Shown piece after piece: positions 36,662 through 44,868 of a DNA stretch of 47,066 nt. The notes beneath the pieces were generated by a model. It was not told the DNA's origin and did no database searches. It saw only the letters and a list, made by a program, of their open reading frames with translations. This DNA is from an uncultured Lachnospiraceae bacterium. Lineage in GTDB: Bacteria; Bacillota; Clostridia; Lachnospirales; Lachnospiraceae. Both the position numbers and the translations under genes were made by a program. The DNA lies in contig CANRJM010000015.1 in assembly GCA_947630925.1 (NCBI GenBank), forward strand, positions 1 through 47,066, read 5' to 3'. Position 1 is the stretch's first letter. Each line of letters starts with the position of its first letter.

Positions 36662-38892
36662 ACCAATGTTTGAGCCGAGCCTTCTATATCATCCAGATAC
36701 TCTTTCATTTTATCCGGATGGTCTATTTCCGTCTTTGCCATTTCCGCTGCATCGGTAATGACGCTGATCGGCTTTCTAAGCTCAAGTGATATCTGATCCA
36801 GAAACACATGTTTTTCGCTCTTAGAAGAATCCGCTAGACAGCTTAAGATTACATTTCTAAGAGTTTTACTGATCTCCAGCAAATACTTCTTCTGATCGTC
36901 ACTCCACATATAATCAGTCTTCCGCATATCATATAAAATAATTGCTTTACATATATCCTCAGACGCCAAAGGATAGATTAGGCTGGAATACTTTGGTAAA
37001 AGAAGCGGATTTTCCTCAAACTGACGAAAGAAATCCTGAAATGCCCCGATTGTATTATCGACAACCCTGCTGTGTCCAAAATTTTCAATAAAAAATTCGG
37101 CCACCTGATGTTCAAGCACCAACGAATCCCATTCCTTTTCGACCTCTTCCGACGCAGTCCAGGAAAACTCCGGCATCACTCTTTCTTTTGAATCAGAAAA
37201 TTGATATATGCGAATCCCATCCAGAGCAAAAAATCTGCCGACCCATGCAAAAGCCATCTGAATGGCGCTTCTCTGCTCCTTTGCGTTGGAAAGAAGACTG
37301 GCAATATTTTTCAAAAAAATATTTGCGGCCTCTGACTTTTTTGCCTGTGAATACTCATAAAAAGTTTTTTCGTCAACAAAAATCTGTAATTCTGCATCCT
37401 CTCTCGTTTCTTCTACTGTCCCCTGCAGTTCTTCCAGAGCCTCCGCCGTATTGACATATCGTAATGCCACCTTAAATAACGCATCAATGTCTTCTTCGCC
37501 GAGATAATAACCAAAATCATAAACCAGTTTATTAATCTCATTTTCTCCTACATAGATATTGTGCAGACCCGCATTCAAATCCTGTCGAATCTGCCGGCTG
37601 TCTACTTTATCGCAATCCTCAATATATACCAGAAAAACATTATCTGACAAACGGCTTGCAAAAACCCCTTCGTCCTGAATACTTTTTTTCAGAACTTCAG
37701 CCATATTCATTATGACAAAATCACGATACACTTCGCCATAGCTTTTTGCAATTTCATGATAATTCTTAATATTGATAATCATAATCTGATGCGTTTTTCC
37801 GGTAAGCCGTCCCTCCGACTCCTTTACAATTTTACGGAGACTGCTGTAATGATACATTCCGGTAAGCGTATCATATTTTCCCGCCTCCTTCATCTTGATT
37901 TCTTCCAGTTTCTGCTCTGTGATGTCACGCATCTTGCCCAATAATGTTTCCGGTATGCCGTCTGAATTACGAATGATATTCAAATCAACAGACGCCCATA
38001 TCGGATGCTCTTTGCCCTCCTCAAGAAATGTAAGACAAAATTCTCCTGAAAAATGGTTGCCCTCTTCTTCCGGCAGCTTTGAAATCTTTTTAACAGCCTC
38101 GGGAAACTCCTGCGTCTTCCACGAAAGACGATTCAATGCCTCCTGAAAATGTTCTACCTCTATATCCTTTCTTTCCCAGTCACGGAAGGAACCATTGCTC
38201 TTGAAGTAATCTCTTTTTATATCATACTCAAATAGGATGTCGGTCGCCGCCTCCATTGCAAGCTGTATCTTCTTTTCCTTTTTCTCCATATCTGCTATCA
38301 GCTTTTTCTGCTCTAACAGGTACGTATGCGTTCTATCCGCTAAATGGTACAGAAAAATCAAAGATACCAAAAATTCCAACGTATATCCTGCGGCTAACGG
38401 AAGATATGTCTCCATAACCGTTTCATTCGGATACAAAATATCCCGCATCTGTATGCAGCGAAAATAATAAGCAATCAGATAGCCAATCCAGGAAAGTAAC
38501 AAAATCTTGATTGTAAGCTTTTTATCAAAATACAGACAGCTTGCTACCGGCGCTAAAATCAAGGTAATATAAATTCCAACATGATATTGGGCAGCTAATA
38601 CGCTGACCAGTACAATAATACATATCAAAGCATAATATTTGATAATATTCGGGTTGTGGACAAATTTTGACAACACAAGAGGCGATAAAGTACAAAAGCC
38701 GCCCATAATAACTAATAAAATCTCCACATTTCCGGAAAAGCGAAACAAACCTGCCGCATTCAGCAGAAGCATTACCGGGAACACAATAAATGCATATGCC
38801 ATTCCCTTGCATATCGTTTGATTGACCAATTCTTCATTTTTTTCAAAAATAGATGCTCCTGTTTGAAGTCCCAGTTTATTATAATTAAACAT
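36580..38892 (-). CDS. Membrane signalling protein with degenerate GGDEF, GAF-like and HisKA parts
   Basis: 770 residues from the ATG at 38892 (AAAGGA 4 nt upstream; the in-frame ATG at 38913 lacks a site). Six or so membrane helices (about 26-190), a coiled stretch, a PAS domain (about 205-330, ending KMRDITEQK), then a GGDEF-like domain beginning YDTLTGMYHYSSLRKI in which the GG(D/E)EF site reads LSDNVF, so cyclase activity is unlikely. A GAF-like domain follows (about 500-690). The last 70 residues look like HisKA, but the phosphoacceptor His of the H-box is Leu703 (SLELRKPI) and there is no ATPase domain. It is probably a sensor or scaffold that signals without its own catalysis. Confidence 0.75.
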   Translation of the reverse strand: MFNYNKLGLQTGASIFEKNEELVNQTICKGMAYAFIVFPVMLLLNAAGLFRFSGNVEILLVIMGGFCTLSPLVLSKFVHNPNIIKYYALICIIVLVSVLAAQYHVGIYITLILAPVASCLYFDKKLTIKILLLSWIGYLIAYYFRCIQMRDILYPNETVMETYLPLAAGYTLEFLVSLIFLYHLADRTHTYLLEQKKLIADMEKKEKKIQLAMEAATDILFEYDIKRDYFKSNGSFRDWERKDIEVEHFQEALNRLSWKTQEFPEAVKKISKLPEEEGNHFSGEFCLTFLEEGKEHPIWASVDLNIIRNSDGIPETLLGKMRDITEQKLEEIKMKEAGKYDTLTGMYHYSSLRKIVKESEGRLTGKTHQIMIINIKNYHEIAKSYGEVYRDFVIMNMAEVLKKSIQDEGVFASRLSDNVFLVYIEDCDKVDSRQIRQDLNAGLHNIYVGENEINKLVYDFGYYLGEEDIDALFKVALRYVNTAEALEELQGTVEETREDAELQIFVDEKTFYEYSQAKKSEAANIFLKNIASLLSNAKEQRSAIQMAFAWVGRFFALDGIRIYQFSDSKERVMPEFSWTASEEVEKEWDSLVLEHQVAEFFIENFGHSRVVDNTIGAFQDFFRQFEENPLLLPKYSSLIYPLASEDICKAIILYDMRKTDYMWSDDQKKYLLEISKTLRNVILSCLADSSKSEKHVFLDQISLELRKPISVITDAAEMAKTEIDHPDKMKEYLDDIEGSAQTLVHALDDISDECFDFGTRSSVKCVNRSD

Positions 38893-38988
38893 ATCATCCT
38901 TTCCGATTCCCATCTGTAAACATTCATCTTTTCTGTACGATCTTCATATATTCTAACTTGAAGCAGCCAGGTCAGAACCATTTGTCTT

Positions 38989-39018
38989 ATTTTAACATAC
39001 TTCATGATTCCTTTACAA
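38989..39018 (-). promoter_or_regulatory. Sigma-A-like promoter for the degenerate GGDEF gene
   Basis: Minus strand TTGTAA (39013-39018) and TAAAAT (38989-38994), 18-nt spacer, about 90 nt upstream of the ATG and just past the rnf terminator. Confidence 0.55.
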
Positions 39019-39046
39019 CTGCTATTCAAAAATATTAGAAGATACG

Positions 39047-39072
39047 AAAAGGGCAAAACCTGCGTTTTGCCC
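39047..39072 (-). terminator. Terminator of the rnf operon
   Basis: Minus-strand stem from GTTTTGCCC (39064-39072) with GGGCAAAAC (39051-39059), 4-nt loop, then TTTTC. Lies 36 nt after the rnfB stop. The flanks make it partly bidirectional. Confidence 0.8.
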
Positions 39073-39108
39073 CTTCACTGATACGATATCCTATTTTTCT
39101 CCCGGACA

Positions 39109-39900
39109 CTAATGCTCAAGAATAATTTTCTTTGGACATTTCTGTGCGCACTTTCCACAGCCGGTACATTTCGCCTGATCAATATGCGCAATATTGTTTT
39201 CTACCTTAATTGCATCAAACTCGCATTGTTTCTCGCAGATACCGCAGCCGATGCATCCGGTATCGCAGACTGCCATAACCTTAGGTCCCTTATCTTTGTT
39301 GGAACAGGAGACTGCAACCTTTGCATCATATGGCACCAGCTCAATCAAGCCATTCGGGCATTCTTCAATACACTTGCCACATGCCACGCAGGCGTCCTTA
39401 TCCACCACAGCAATCCCCTGCTTTACCTGAAGCGCATGAAATTGACACGCCGCCACACAGGAACCAAATCCAAGGCAGCCATAGGAGCATGCCTTATCTC
39501 CGCGTCCCGGAATTGCCGCTGCTTTTTTACAATCTGATATTCCATAATAATTCGCCTTAATACCGGCTTTTTCACAGGTTCCCGCACATTTTACATAGGC
39601 AACCATTTTCACGGTCTCGCCGCCATCGACTCCCATCACTTCGCCAATTTTATCAGCTACCGCCGCGCCGCCTACCGGACAGGCATTGACTGCTGCTTCT
39701 CCTGATGCAATCGCCTTCGCCAGCGCATCGCATCCGGCATACCCGCAACCGCCGCAATTATTTCCCGGCAAAAATTCCCTTACCGCAATTTCCTTTTCAT
39801 CCACCGGTACCTCAAACTGAATCGCTGCAAATCCGAGAATAAGGGCTATCAGAAGACCAGTCACACCAATTACCGCTGCTGCAATTATAACCTGAGTCAT
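39109..39900 (-). CDS. rnfB: Rnf complex subunit B (iron-sulfur protein)
   Basis: 263 residues. RnfB passes electrons from reduced ferredoxin into the Rnf complex. An N-terminal membrane helix is followed by the 4Fe-4S motif NNCGGCGYAGCDALAKAI with a downstream CP, then several ferredoxin-type clusters: CSYGCLGFGSCVAAC, CVACGKCIEECP, CIGCGICEKQC and CTGCGKCAQKCP. Last gene of rnfCDGEAB, 15 nt after rnfA and followed by a terminator. This order and the multi-cluster RnfB are those of acetogens and butyrate-forming Clostridia. Confidence 0.96.
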   Translation of the reverse strand: MTQVIIAAAVIGVTGLLIALILGFAAIQFEVPVDEKEIAVREFLPGNNCGGCGYAGCDALAKAIASGEAAVNACPVGGAAVADKIGEVMGVDGGETVKMVAYVKCAGTCEKAGIKANYYGISDCKKAAAIPGRGDKACSYGCLGFGSCVAACQFHALQVKQGIAVVDKDACVACGKCIEECPNGLIELVPYDAKVAVSCSNKDKGPKVMAVCDTGCIGCGICEKQCEFDAIKVENNIAHIDQAKCTGCGKCAQKCPKKIILEH

Positions 39901-39915
39901 ACGATTCCCTCCTTC

Positions 39916-40488
39916 CTAGACTAAGCCTGCAAATCCGCAGAATGCTATTGCCATTAAGCTTGCTGTTACTAATACGATTGGAGTTCCCTTAAAGGATTCC
40001 GGAACATCATTAAATTCAATGCGCTCACGGATTCCCGCCAGAATCACAATGGCGATCAGAAAACCAATCGCAGTAAAAATCCCGCATATCAGGCTTTCCA
40101 TAAAATTATATCCATCCGTAATATTATTGATCGCTACGCCAAGCACTGCACAGTTCGTAGTAATCAACGGAAGATAAACACCTAAGGATGCATGTAATGC
40201 CGGCATAAACTTCTTTAACGCCATTTCCACAAACTGAACAAGCGCCGCAATAATCAAAATAAATGCTATTGTCTGTAAATACTCCAGCTTTAACGGTACT
40301 AAAATACCGTAGTAGATTGGATAAGTAATGATACAGGCGAGCGTAATAACAAATGTAACCGCAACACCCATACCTGCAGCAGTTCCCACTTTCTTAGATA
40401 CGCCAAGAAAAGGACAAATCCCGAGGAACTGACTAAGCACTACGTTACTGACAAGCATAGAAGAAATAATAATCACAAATAAATTCAC
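39916..40488 (-). CDS. rnfA: Rnf complex subunit A
   Basis: 190 residues, the normal RnfA length, with six membrane segments. Landmarks are LSQFLGICPFLGVSKKVGTAAGMG and TTNCAVLGVAI; the two membrane-embedded Cys residues hold, with RnfE, the intramembrane iron-sulfur centre known for this complex. It is paired back to back with RnfE in the membrane. Starts 5 nt after rnfE ends. Confidence 0.96.
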   Translation of the reverse strand: MNLFVIIISSMLVSNVVLSQFLGICPFLGVSKKVGTAAGMGVAVTFVITLACIITYPIYYGILVPLKLEYLQTIAFILIIAALVQFVEMALKKFMPALHASLGVYLPLITTNCAVLGVAINNITDGYNFMESLICGIFTAIGFLIAIVILAGIRERIEFNDVPESFKGTPIVLVTASLMAIAFCGFAGLV

Positions 40489-40493
40489 TTAAA

Positions 40494-41297
40494 TCAATCC
40501 TCCTTTTTCTCTGCTGCTTCCTGTGCCGCCTTTGCTTCTTTGGCAGCTTTTGCCCTGGCTGCCGCCTCTTTTGCAGCCTGCGCCTTTGCGGCCTTTGCAG
40601 CGGTACGCTCTGCTTCAATGATTCCTTTGTTTGCCACACAGCTTGCGCCTACGCAGGAAGCGCAGTTTCCGCCGCATGATAAACTGTCGTCCGTTCCCGT
40701 ATTCGTTGCAGACGGCAGCTTCAATTTATTCTGTATCGCAGTCAGGAATGCCAGTACCAAAAAGGCTCCCGGAGCTAATACAAAAAAGGTAATGTGGAAG
40801 TCATCCGGAATGAACTCTTTGCCAAAAATCGCACCAGCGCCGAGAATCTCGCGGCAGATACCGATACAAGTCAGTCCAAAGGTAAATCCCAGACCCATAC
40901 CCAAACCGTCAAAAGCAGATGCCAACACCGGATTCTTTGATGCATACGCTTCCGCTCTTCCAAGAATAATACAGTTGACTACAATCAGTGGAATATATAC
41001 ACCAAGCGCACTATCCAAGAAAGGCAAATATGCCTTTAACAAAAGTTGGATAATCGTAACAAAGGACGCTACGATTACAATAAATGCCGGAATACGCACC
41101 TTATCCGGAATAACCTTACGAAGTAAGGAAATAAAGATATTCGATAACGCCAATACGACAGTTGTGGTAAGCCCCATGCCCAGACCATTGATTGCAGATG
41201 ACGTAACTGCGAGGGTAGGACACATACCAAGCATCATTACAAAGGTGGGATTTTCCGTAATGATACCATTTTTTAAACGTTCCATACATGTATTCAT
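40494..41297 (-). CDS. rnfE: Rnf complex subunit E with Cys- and Ala/Lys-rich tail
   Basis: 267 residues. The first 195 are a standard RnfE with six membrane helices, including MLGMCPTLAVTSSAINGLGMG and FTFGLTCIGICREILGAG with the conserved Cys residues. From about residue 196 there is an extra cytoplasmic tail: a short Cys cluster (Cys208, 212, 215 and 220 in CGGNCASCVGASC) and then about 45 residues dominated by Ala, Lys and Glu, predicted as one long helix. The tail is absent from proteobacterial RnfE. It may bind a metal centre or a partner (inference). Confidence 0.93.
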   Translation of the reverse strand: MNTCMERLKNGIITENPTFVMMLGMCPTLAVTSSAINGLGMGLTTTVVLALSNIFISLLRKVIPDKVRIPAFIVIVASFVTIIQLLLKAYLPFLDSALGVYIPLIVVNCIILGRAEAYASKNPVLASAFDGLGMGLGFTFGLTCIGICREILGAGAIFGKEFIPDDFHITFFVLAPGAFLVLAFLTAIQNKLKLPSATNTGTDDSLSCGGNCASCVGASCVANKGIIEAERTAAKAAKAQAAKEAAARAKAAKEAKAAQEAAEKKED

Positions 41298-41309
41298 GAA
41301 TTTCCCCCC

Positions 41310-41948
41310 TTACTGTGATAATGTTTTAACAAACAGAAGAACACCGTTTACTGCTCTTGTAACAGCGCTGCTTGTAATGGTAGCGCCGCTGATAGCATTT
41401 ACCTTGCCTTCTTCCTTGCTGCCACTGCCATCTTTTACAACACTGATTTCCTGCGTTGCGTCCATTCCTAAATACTGTCCGTTCCACTCTGCATTGGAAC
41501 TGTTCTGTCCAAGACCGGGCGTCTCATTTGTACAATCCGTAATCTGAATGCCCAGAATCTTTCCATCCGCATCAATACCCAACGCTAACGTTACTGCGCC
41601 GCCGTACCCTTTACCGGAACAGGTCGCAACATAGCCGCCTTTATCAGCGACCATAACCTCTGAAATTTCCACATCAGACAAATCAGCTCCTGACTCTGTC
41701 TTAACTTTTCCGGCTGCCAGATTTTTCTGAAAATCGGCAAGCTTATCATTAACTTCATTGTCTTCGGAGAAAGACGCGTCTTCATAGACAGCTTCATACG
41801 CCTCTTTCTTTGCCTGTTCCTCTCTGGTAGAAATGGTAGTCTTTGTAATCATATATATGCCGCCAAGCAAAATACCCGCTATCAGAGTAATAAGGAAGAG
41901 ACATATGGTATCATGGATAATCGTATTACTTGATTTACTATTTGCCAT
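41310..41948 (-). CDS. rnfG: Rnf complex subunit G (covalent FMN)
   Basis: 212 residues from the ATG at 41948, chosen because AAGGAGGG lies 8 nt upstream; a TTG at 41969 in the same frame overlaps that site. One N-terminal membrane helix, then an FMN-binding domain with the flavinylation motif NAISGATITSSAVT, where the Thr of SGAT carries phosphoester-linked FMN in the family. Its start overlaps the end of rnfD by 11 nt, so the two are translationally coupled. Confidence 0.95.
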   Translation of the reverse strand: MANSKSSNTIIHDTICLFLITLIAGILLGGIYMITKTTISTREEQAKKEAYEAVYEDASFSEDNEVNDKLADFQKNLAAGKVKTESGADLSDVEISEVMVADKGGYVATCSGKGYGGAVTLALGIDADGKILGIQITDCTNETPGLGQNSSNAEWNGQYLGMDATQEISVVKDGSGSKEEGKVNAISGATITSSAVTRAVNGVLLFVKTLSQ

Positions 41949-42894
41949 CTTTGATTCCCTCCTTTCCAAACGGAACAGGAATTGTTACTCTCTCAATTAA
42001 CGGAACTAAGAGATTACAAATAATAATTGCATAGGATACGCCTTCTGCAGAAGCGCCGAAGATGCGGAATACTCCTGTCAGGATTCCTAATAAAATACCA
42101 AATACAATTTGTCCCTTTGGTGTAATCGGACTGGTTACATAATCGGTTGCCATAAAGAAAGCGCCCAAGATCAAGCCACCGCCGCAAAGCTCTTTTGCAA
42201 GATAGCCCATATCTGCGCCATGTCCGCCAAAGAGCAGCGCAAATACTGCAAATGTCACAATATAGCAAACCGGAATCTTCCATGAAATAATTTTGCGGTA
42301 CAACAAATAAGCTGCTCCAATCAATAAGGCAAGTGTTGATGTTTCGCCAATCGTGCCGCCGATCGTTCCAAGGAACATATCAATAAGCTGCGGATCCCCG
42401 CTTCCATTTTTAATCATGGCAAGCGGCGTCGCTCCCGTTACACCATCATATGTAAAGGAAGTCATCTGACCTGCAAACGAAACCATCAGAAAACATCTTG
42501 CGCCCAGCGCAGGGTTCATGAAATTTTGTCCCAGTCCGCCAAACAATTGCTTTACGATCAAAATTGCAAATACGCTTCCCAAAATCGCCATCCAAACCGG
42601 AAAGGTAGATGACAGATTCAATGCCAGCAATAATCCGGTAAGCGCCGCACTGCCGTCGCTTACCGTAAGCGGAAGCTTCATTGCTTTCTGCCAGATATAC
42701 TCTGTCAAAACACAGGTTGCAATACAGACCACAATTAACAGTACCGCATTGATGTCCTTTGCTCTTACACTAAAATTATAAATTCCAAAAATAGTAGCAG
42801 GCATAAGTGCAAGGAATACATCCCACATAATGCTTTTTGTACTGGATTTGTCACGCACATGTGGCGATGATGAAATATTTAACAAATTACTCAC
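41938..42894 (-). CDS. rnfD: Rnf complex subunit D (covalent FMN, ion channel part)
   Basis: 318 residues with about nine membrane helices. The flavinylation site is GVTGATPLAMIKNG, with Thr linked to FMN in homologues. NPALGARCFLMVSFAGQMT and GGLILGAFFMATDYVTSPIT are family hallmarks, from the NqrB/RnfD family thought to form the Na+ or H+ path. It lies 15 nt after rnfC. Which ion is used cannot be told from the sequence. Confidence 0.95.
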   Translation of the reverse strand: MSNLLNISSSPHVRDKSSTKSIMWDVFLALMPATIFGIYNFSVRAKDINAVLLIVVCIATCVLTEYIWQKAMKLPLTVSDGSAALTGLLLALNLSSTFPVWMAILGSVFAILIVKQLFGGLGQNFMNPALGARCFLMVSFAGQMTSFTYDGVTGATPLAMIKNGSGDPQLIDMFLGTIGGTIGETSTLALLIGAAYLLYRKIISWKIPVCYIVTFAVFALLFGGHGADMGYLAKELCGGGLILGAFFMATDYVTSPITPKGQIVFGILLGILTGVFRIFGASAEGVSYAIIICNLLVPLIERVTIPVPFGKEGIKDGK

Positions 42895-42909
42895 TTTACA
42901 TTACACCCC

Positions 42910-44232
42910 CTATTTCTTTCTTCTTTGTGCCGCCACATGCTGGCGCGCCTGCTTAAATGTTTGTGTCAGCGGACGCTTTGCAGGGCAGGCATACGTACAA
43001 CTGCCGCATTCATAGCACTCCATACCGTTTAAAGATACGAATGTATCATAATCATTGTTCATGGCAGCTTCTGCCATTTTCTGAGGCACCAGATTGCCCG
43101 GACAGACCGTCACGCAGCGACCGCATCGGATACAAGGCGTCGGCTCATTCTGAGCTACTTCATCCTCTGTCATTGCCAGAATGGAAGAAGACGTTTTTGT
43201 AACCGGCACATTTAAATCAAACATGGCAAATCCCATCATCGGACCGCCGGAGATAATCTTAGCCGGATTCTGCTTGAAACCGCCGCCCTCCTCTACTAAT
43301 TCCGCATGACTGCACCCAAGACGAACATCTACATTGACAGGCGTTTGAAAGGCATCTCCCGTCAACGTCATCACTCTGGTAATCAGGGGCGTCTGTTTAC
43401 AAACAGCGCGGTAAATGGCAATCACTGTAGAAATATTGTCCACAATGCAGCCTGCATCTGCCGGCAGTTTGGCAGAATAAATTTTTCTGCCCGTTGCTGC
43501 AGAAATCAGCGTGCGCTCTCCACCCTGAGGGTATTTCGTCTTGAGAACTTTTACTGCAATCCGGTTCTCGCCAGATACCGCAGCCTCCATCTTTGCAATC
43601 GCTTCCGGTTTATTATCCTCGATACAAATCAATCCTTTTGCTTTATCAAAAAGCTTCAGAATCACTTTTAATCCGCCGACAATTTCTTCCGGACATTCCA
43701 ACATCTGACGGTAATCAGACGTCAGATACGGCTCACACTCTGCGCCGTTTACAAGAACATAATCAATCTGATCCGGCTGTTTTGGCGCCAGCTTAACATT
43801 GGTCGGAAAACCAGCTCCTCCCATACCAACGATTCCTGCTTCCTTAACGATTTCACGAATCTCATCATTTGACAATTTCGTGTAATCACGGTCCTGTCCA
43901 AGACCATCAATACCTGTGTATTCTCCATCATTTTCAATGACGACACAAGTGGCGGTTGAACCATTTAAAAGCATTCTTGGTTCCACTGCCTTGACTGTTC
44001 CAGAAACTGAGCTGCAGATATTTGCTGAAATAAAACCACTGGCTTCACCAATTTTTTGTCCAACCAAAACCTTATCGCCCTTTGCAACAACCGGTGCGGC
44101 AGGCGCTCCGATATGCTGTGCCATAGGAAAGATCAGGTCGCCCTTCGGCATTACCGTCTTAATTGGTAATTCACTGGACAATTCTTTTCCTTCATAGGGA
44201 TGTACTCCCCCGCGAAATGTTGCTTGACTCAT
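42910..44232 (-). CDS. rnfC: Rnf complex subunit C (NADH-binding)
   Basis: 440 residues, the compact Clostridia type without the long repeat tail of proteobacterial RnfC. RnfC exchanges electrons with NAD+/NADH. The nucleotide/FMN-binding region shows GIVGMGGAGFPTNVKL and VNGAECEPYLTSDYRQM; two 4Fe-4S clusters sit in CIRCGRCVTVCP and CYECGSCTYACP. First gene of rnfCDGEAB. AAAGGGG precedes the ATG. Upstream are two promoters and a terminated short transcript with a Rex-like site. Confidence 0.96.
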   Translation of the reverse strand: MSQATFRGGVHPYEGKELSSELPIKTVMPKGDLIFPMAQHIGAPAAPVVAKGDKVLVGQKIGEASGFISANICSSVSGTVKAVEPRMLLNGSTATCVVIENDGEYTGIDGLGQDRDYTKLSNDEIREIVKEAGIVGMGGAGFPTNVKLAPKQPDQIDYVLVNGAECEPYLTSDYRQMLECPEEIVGGLKVILKLFDKAKGLICIEDNKPEAIAKMEAAVSGENRIAVKVLKTKYPQGGERTLISAATGRKIYSAKLPADAGCIVDNISTVIAIYRAVCKQTPLITRVMTLTGDAFQTPVNVDVRLGCSHAELVEEGGGFKQNPAKIISGGPMMGFAMFDLNVPVTKTSSSILAMTEDEVAQNEPTPCIRCGRCVTVCPGNLVPQKMAEAAMNNDYDTFVSLNGMECYECGSCTYACPAKRPLTQTFKQARQHVAAQRRKK

Positions 44233-44278
44233 TCCGGTTCCCCTTTCTGTATTTTTTTTAATCTATGCGATTACATAG

Positions 44279-44342
44279 GTCCTTATGTGGATTTTTGTCT
44301 CTTTCTCCTGACAATTTATGACAAATTGTCTAAGATAAGGAC
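44279..44342 (-). promoter_or_regulatory. Structured rnf leader
   Basis: In the 120-nt leader after the second rnf promoter, GTCCTTAT (44279-44286) can pair with ATAAGGAC (44335-44342), enclosing a perfect hairpin GACAATTT (44310-44317) with AAATTGTC (44323-44330). The same TTGTCTAA half (44326-44333) is inverted at 44368-44375 across the start point. It may be an RNA fold or a set of operator half-sites. Confidence 0.45.
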
Positions 44343-44357
44343 AGGAATCCAACTTTT

Positions 44358-44385
44358 ATTGTACCATTTAGACAAAAAAAGTCAA
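44358..44385 (-). promoter_or_regulatory. Second (proximal) rnf promoter
   Basis: Minus strand TTGACT (44380-44385) and TACAAT (44358-44363) with a 16-nt spacer. Begins right after the terminator of the short upstream transcript; start near 44351. Confidence 0.65.
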
Positions 44386-44387
44386 TG

Positions 44388-44428
44388 AAAAAAAATTCCT
44401 CTTTAGAGTGATGAACACTCCAAAGAGG
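44388..44428 (-). terminator. Terminator of the short transcript
   Basis: Minus-strand stem 44416-44428 with 44398-44410, 13 bp with one A-C mismatch and a 5-nt loop, then AA and eight T. It lies between the two rnf promoters and would stop transcripts from the upstream one, either as an sRNA end or as an attenuator. Confidence 0.75.
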
Positions 44429-44476
44429 AGAGGGGTTTGAGGGGTATATCAAGTCACAATATGTTAACTTGATAAC
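44388..44476 (-). ncRNA. Candidate small RNA upstream of rnf
   Basis: About 89 nt expected from the start near 44476 to the end of the T-run. It has an 8-bp stem (ACTTGATA 44467-44474 with TATCAAGT 44447-44454), a single-stranded C-rich stretch (complement of 44421-44445, with two CCCCTC-like repeats that could pair with GGGG-type ribosome binding sites) and a terminator. No open reading frame of note. Promoter and terminator are seen directly; that this is a regulatory RNA rather than a stalled rnf leader is inference. Confidence 0.5.
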
Positions 44477-44478
44477 AA
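44461..44478 (-). promoter_or_regulatory. Rex-like operator over the upstream start point
   Basis: The minus strand reads TTGTTATCAAGTTAACAT, two mismatches from the clostridial Rex consensus as I recall it (TTGTTA-A-N4-TTAACAA). It covers the predicted start at 44476, the right place for repression relieved by a high NADH/NAD+ ratio. The consensus is from memory; binding is untested. Confidence 0.5.
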
Positions 44479-44482
44479 TGTA

Positions 44483-44511
44483 ATTATAGCATTTTTAAAA
44501 AATTAAATCAA
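44483..44511 (-). promoter_or_regulatory. Upstream promoter of the rnf region
   Basis: Minus strand TTGATT (44506-44511) and TATAAT (44483-44488) with a 17-nt spacer. Drives the short terminated transcript 44476-44388. The remainder of the 636-nt gap 44233-44868 holds two small hairpins (44625-44647; 44666-44681) and the sigma-D-like promoter, but no gene. Confidence 0.75.
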
Positions 44512-44731
44512 GATTATATTGCAACAAAACTATTAAAATAATGTTCTCTTTTTATTAACATTTTCTTAATTTTATTCCTTTAACATTTTTTTGACACAAA
44601 TACCGTTTATCTGTTCGAAATTGCAAAGCCTGATTCTTTCAGGCTTTATGCACCATTACGCTATGACGCAAGCGAAAGCGTGTCCCGGATAAAATGTTTG
44701 TGCAAAATTGGGATAAAAAAGCATAATCCCT

Positions 44732-44758
44732 TAATTTTTCCTATTATTATACCGATAT
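44732..44758 (+). promoter_or_regulatory. Sigma-D (sigma-28)-like flagellar promoter
   Basis: TAAT (44732-44735), 15 nt, then ACCGATAT (44751-44758): one mismatch in each half to the Gram-positive sigma-D consensus TAAA-N15-GCCGATAT. It lies about 110 nt upstream of the FliD-like gene. Confidence 0.6.
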
Positions 44759-44868
44759 TATTGTATATGAAGTTTATATGCAATCTGTACACAGCCCTTT
44801 CATGATACGTAACGCAGCAATATACAGCGTTGTATCTGTGCGGAAAATAAATTCAGGAGGAATACATT

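Noticed and set aside
38772..39056. Open frame of 94 codons upstream of the degenerate GGDEF gene
   Set aside because: Most of it overlaps that gene in another frame, and the rest is the promoter region and terminator.
44388..44476. Identifying the short rnf-upstream transcript as RoxS/RsaE
   Set aside because: Only the C-rich motifs and Rex-type control are similar. I see no sequence match that would justify the name.
44620..44700. Possible c-di-GMP riboswitch (GCAAAGCC followed by hairpins) upstream of the FliD-like gene
   Set aside because: Only the short GCAAAGCC string fits. The second conserved half and the closing helix are missing, and the sigma-D-like promoter lies downstream, so this segment would not be in the transcript.
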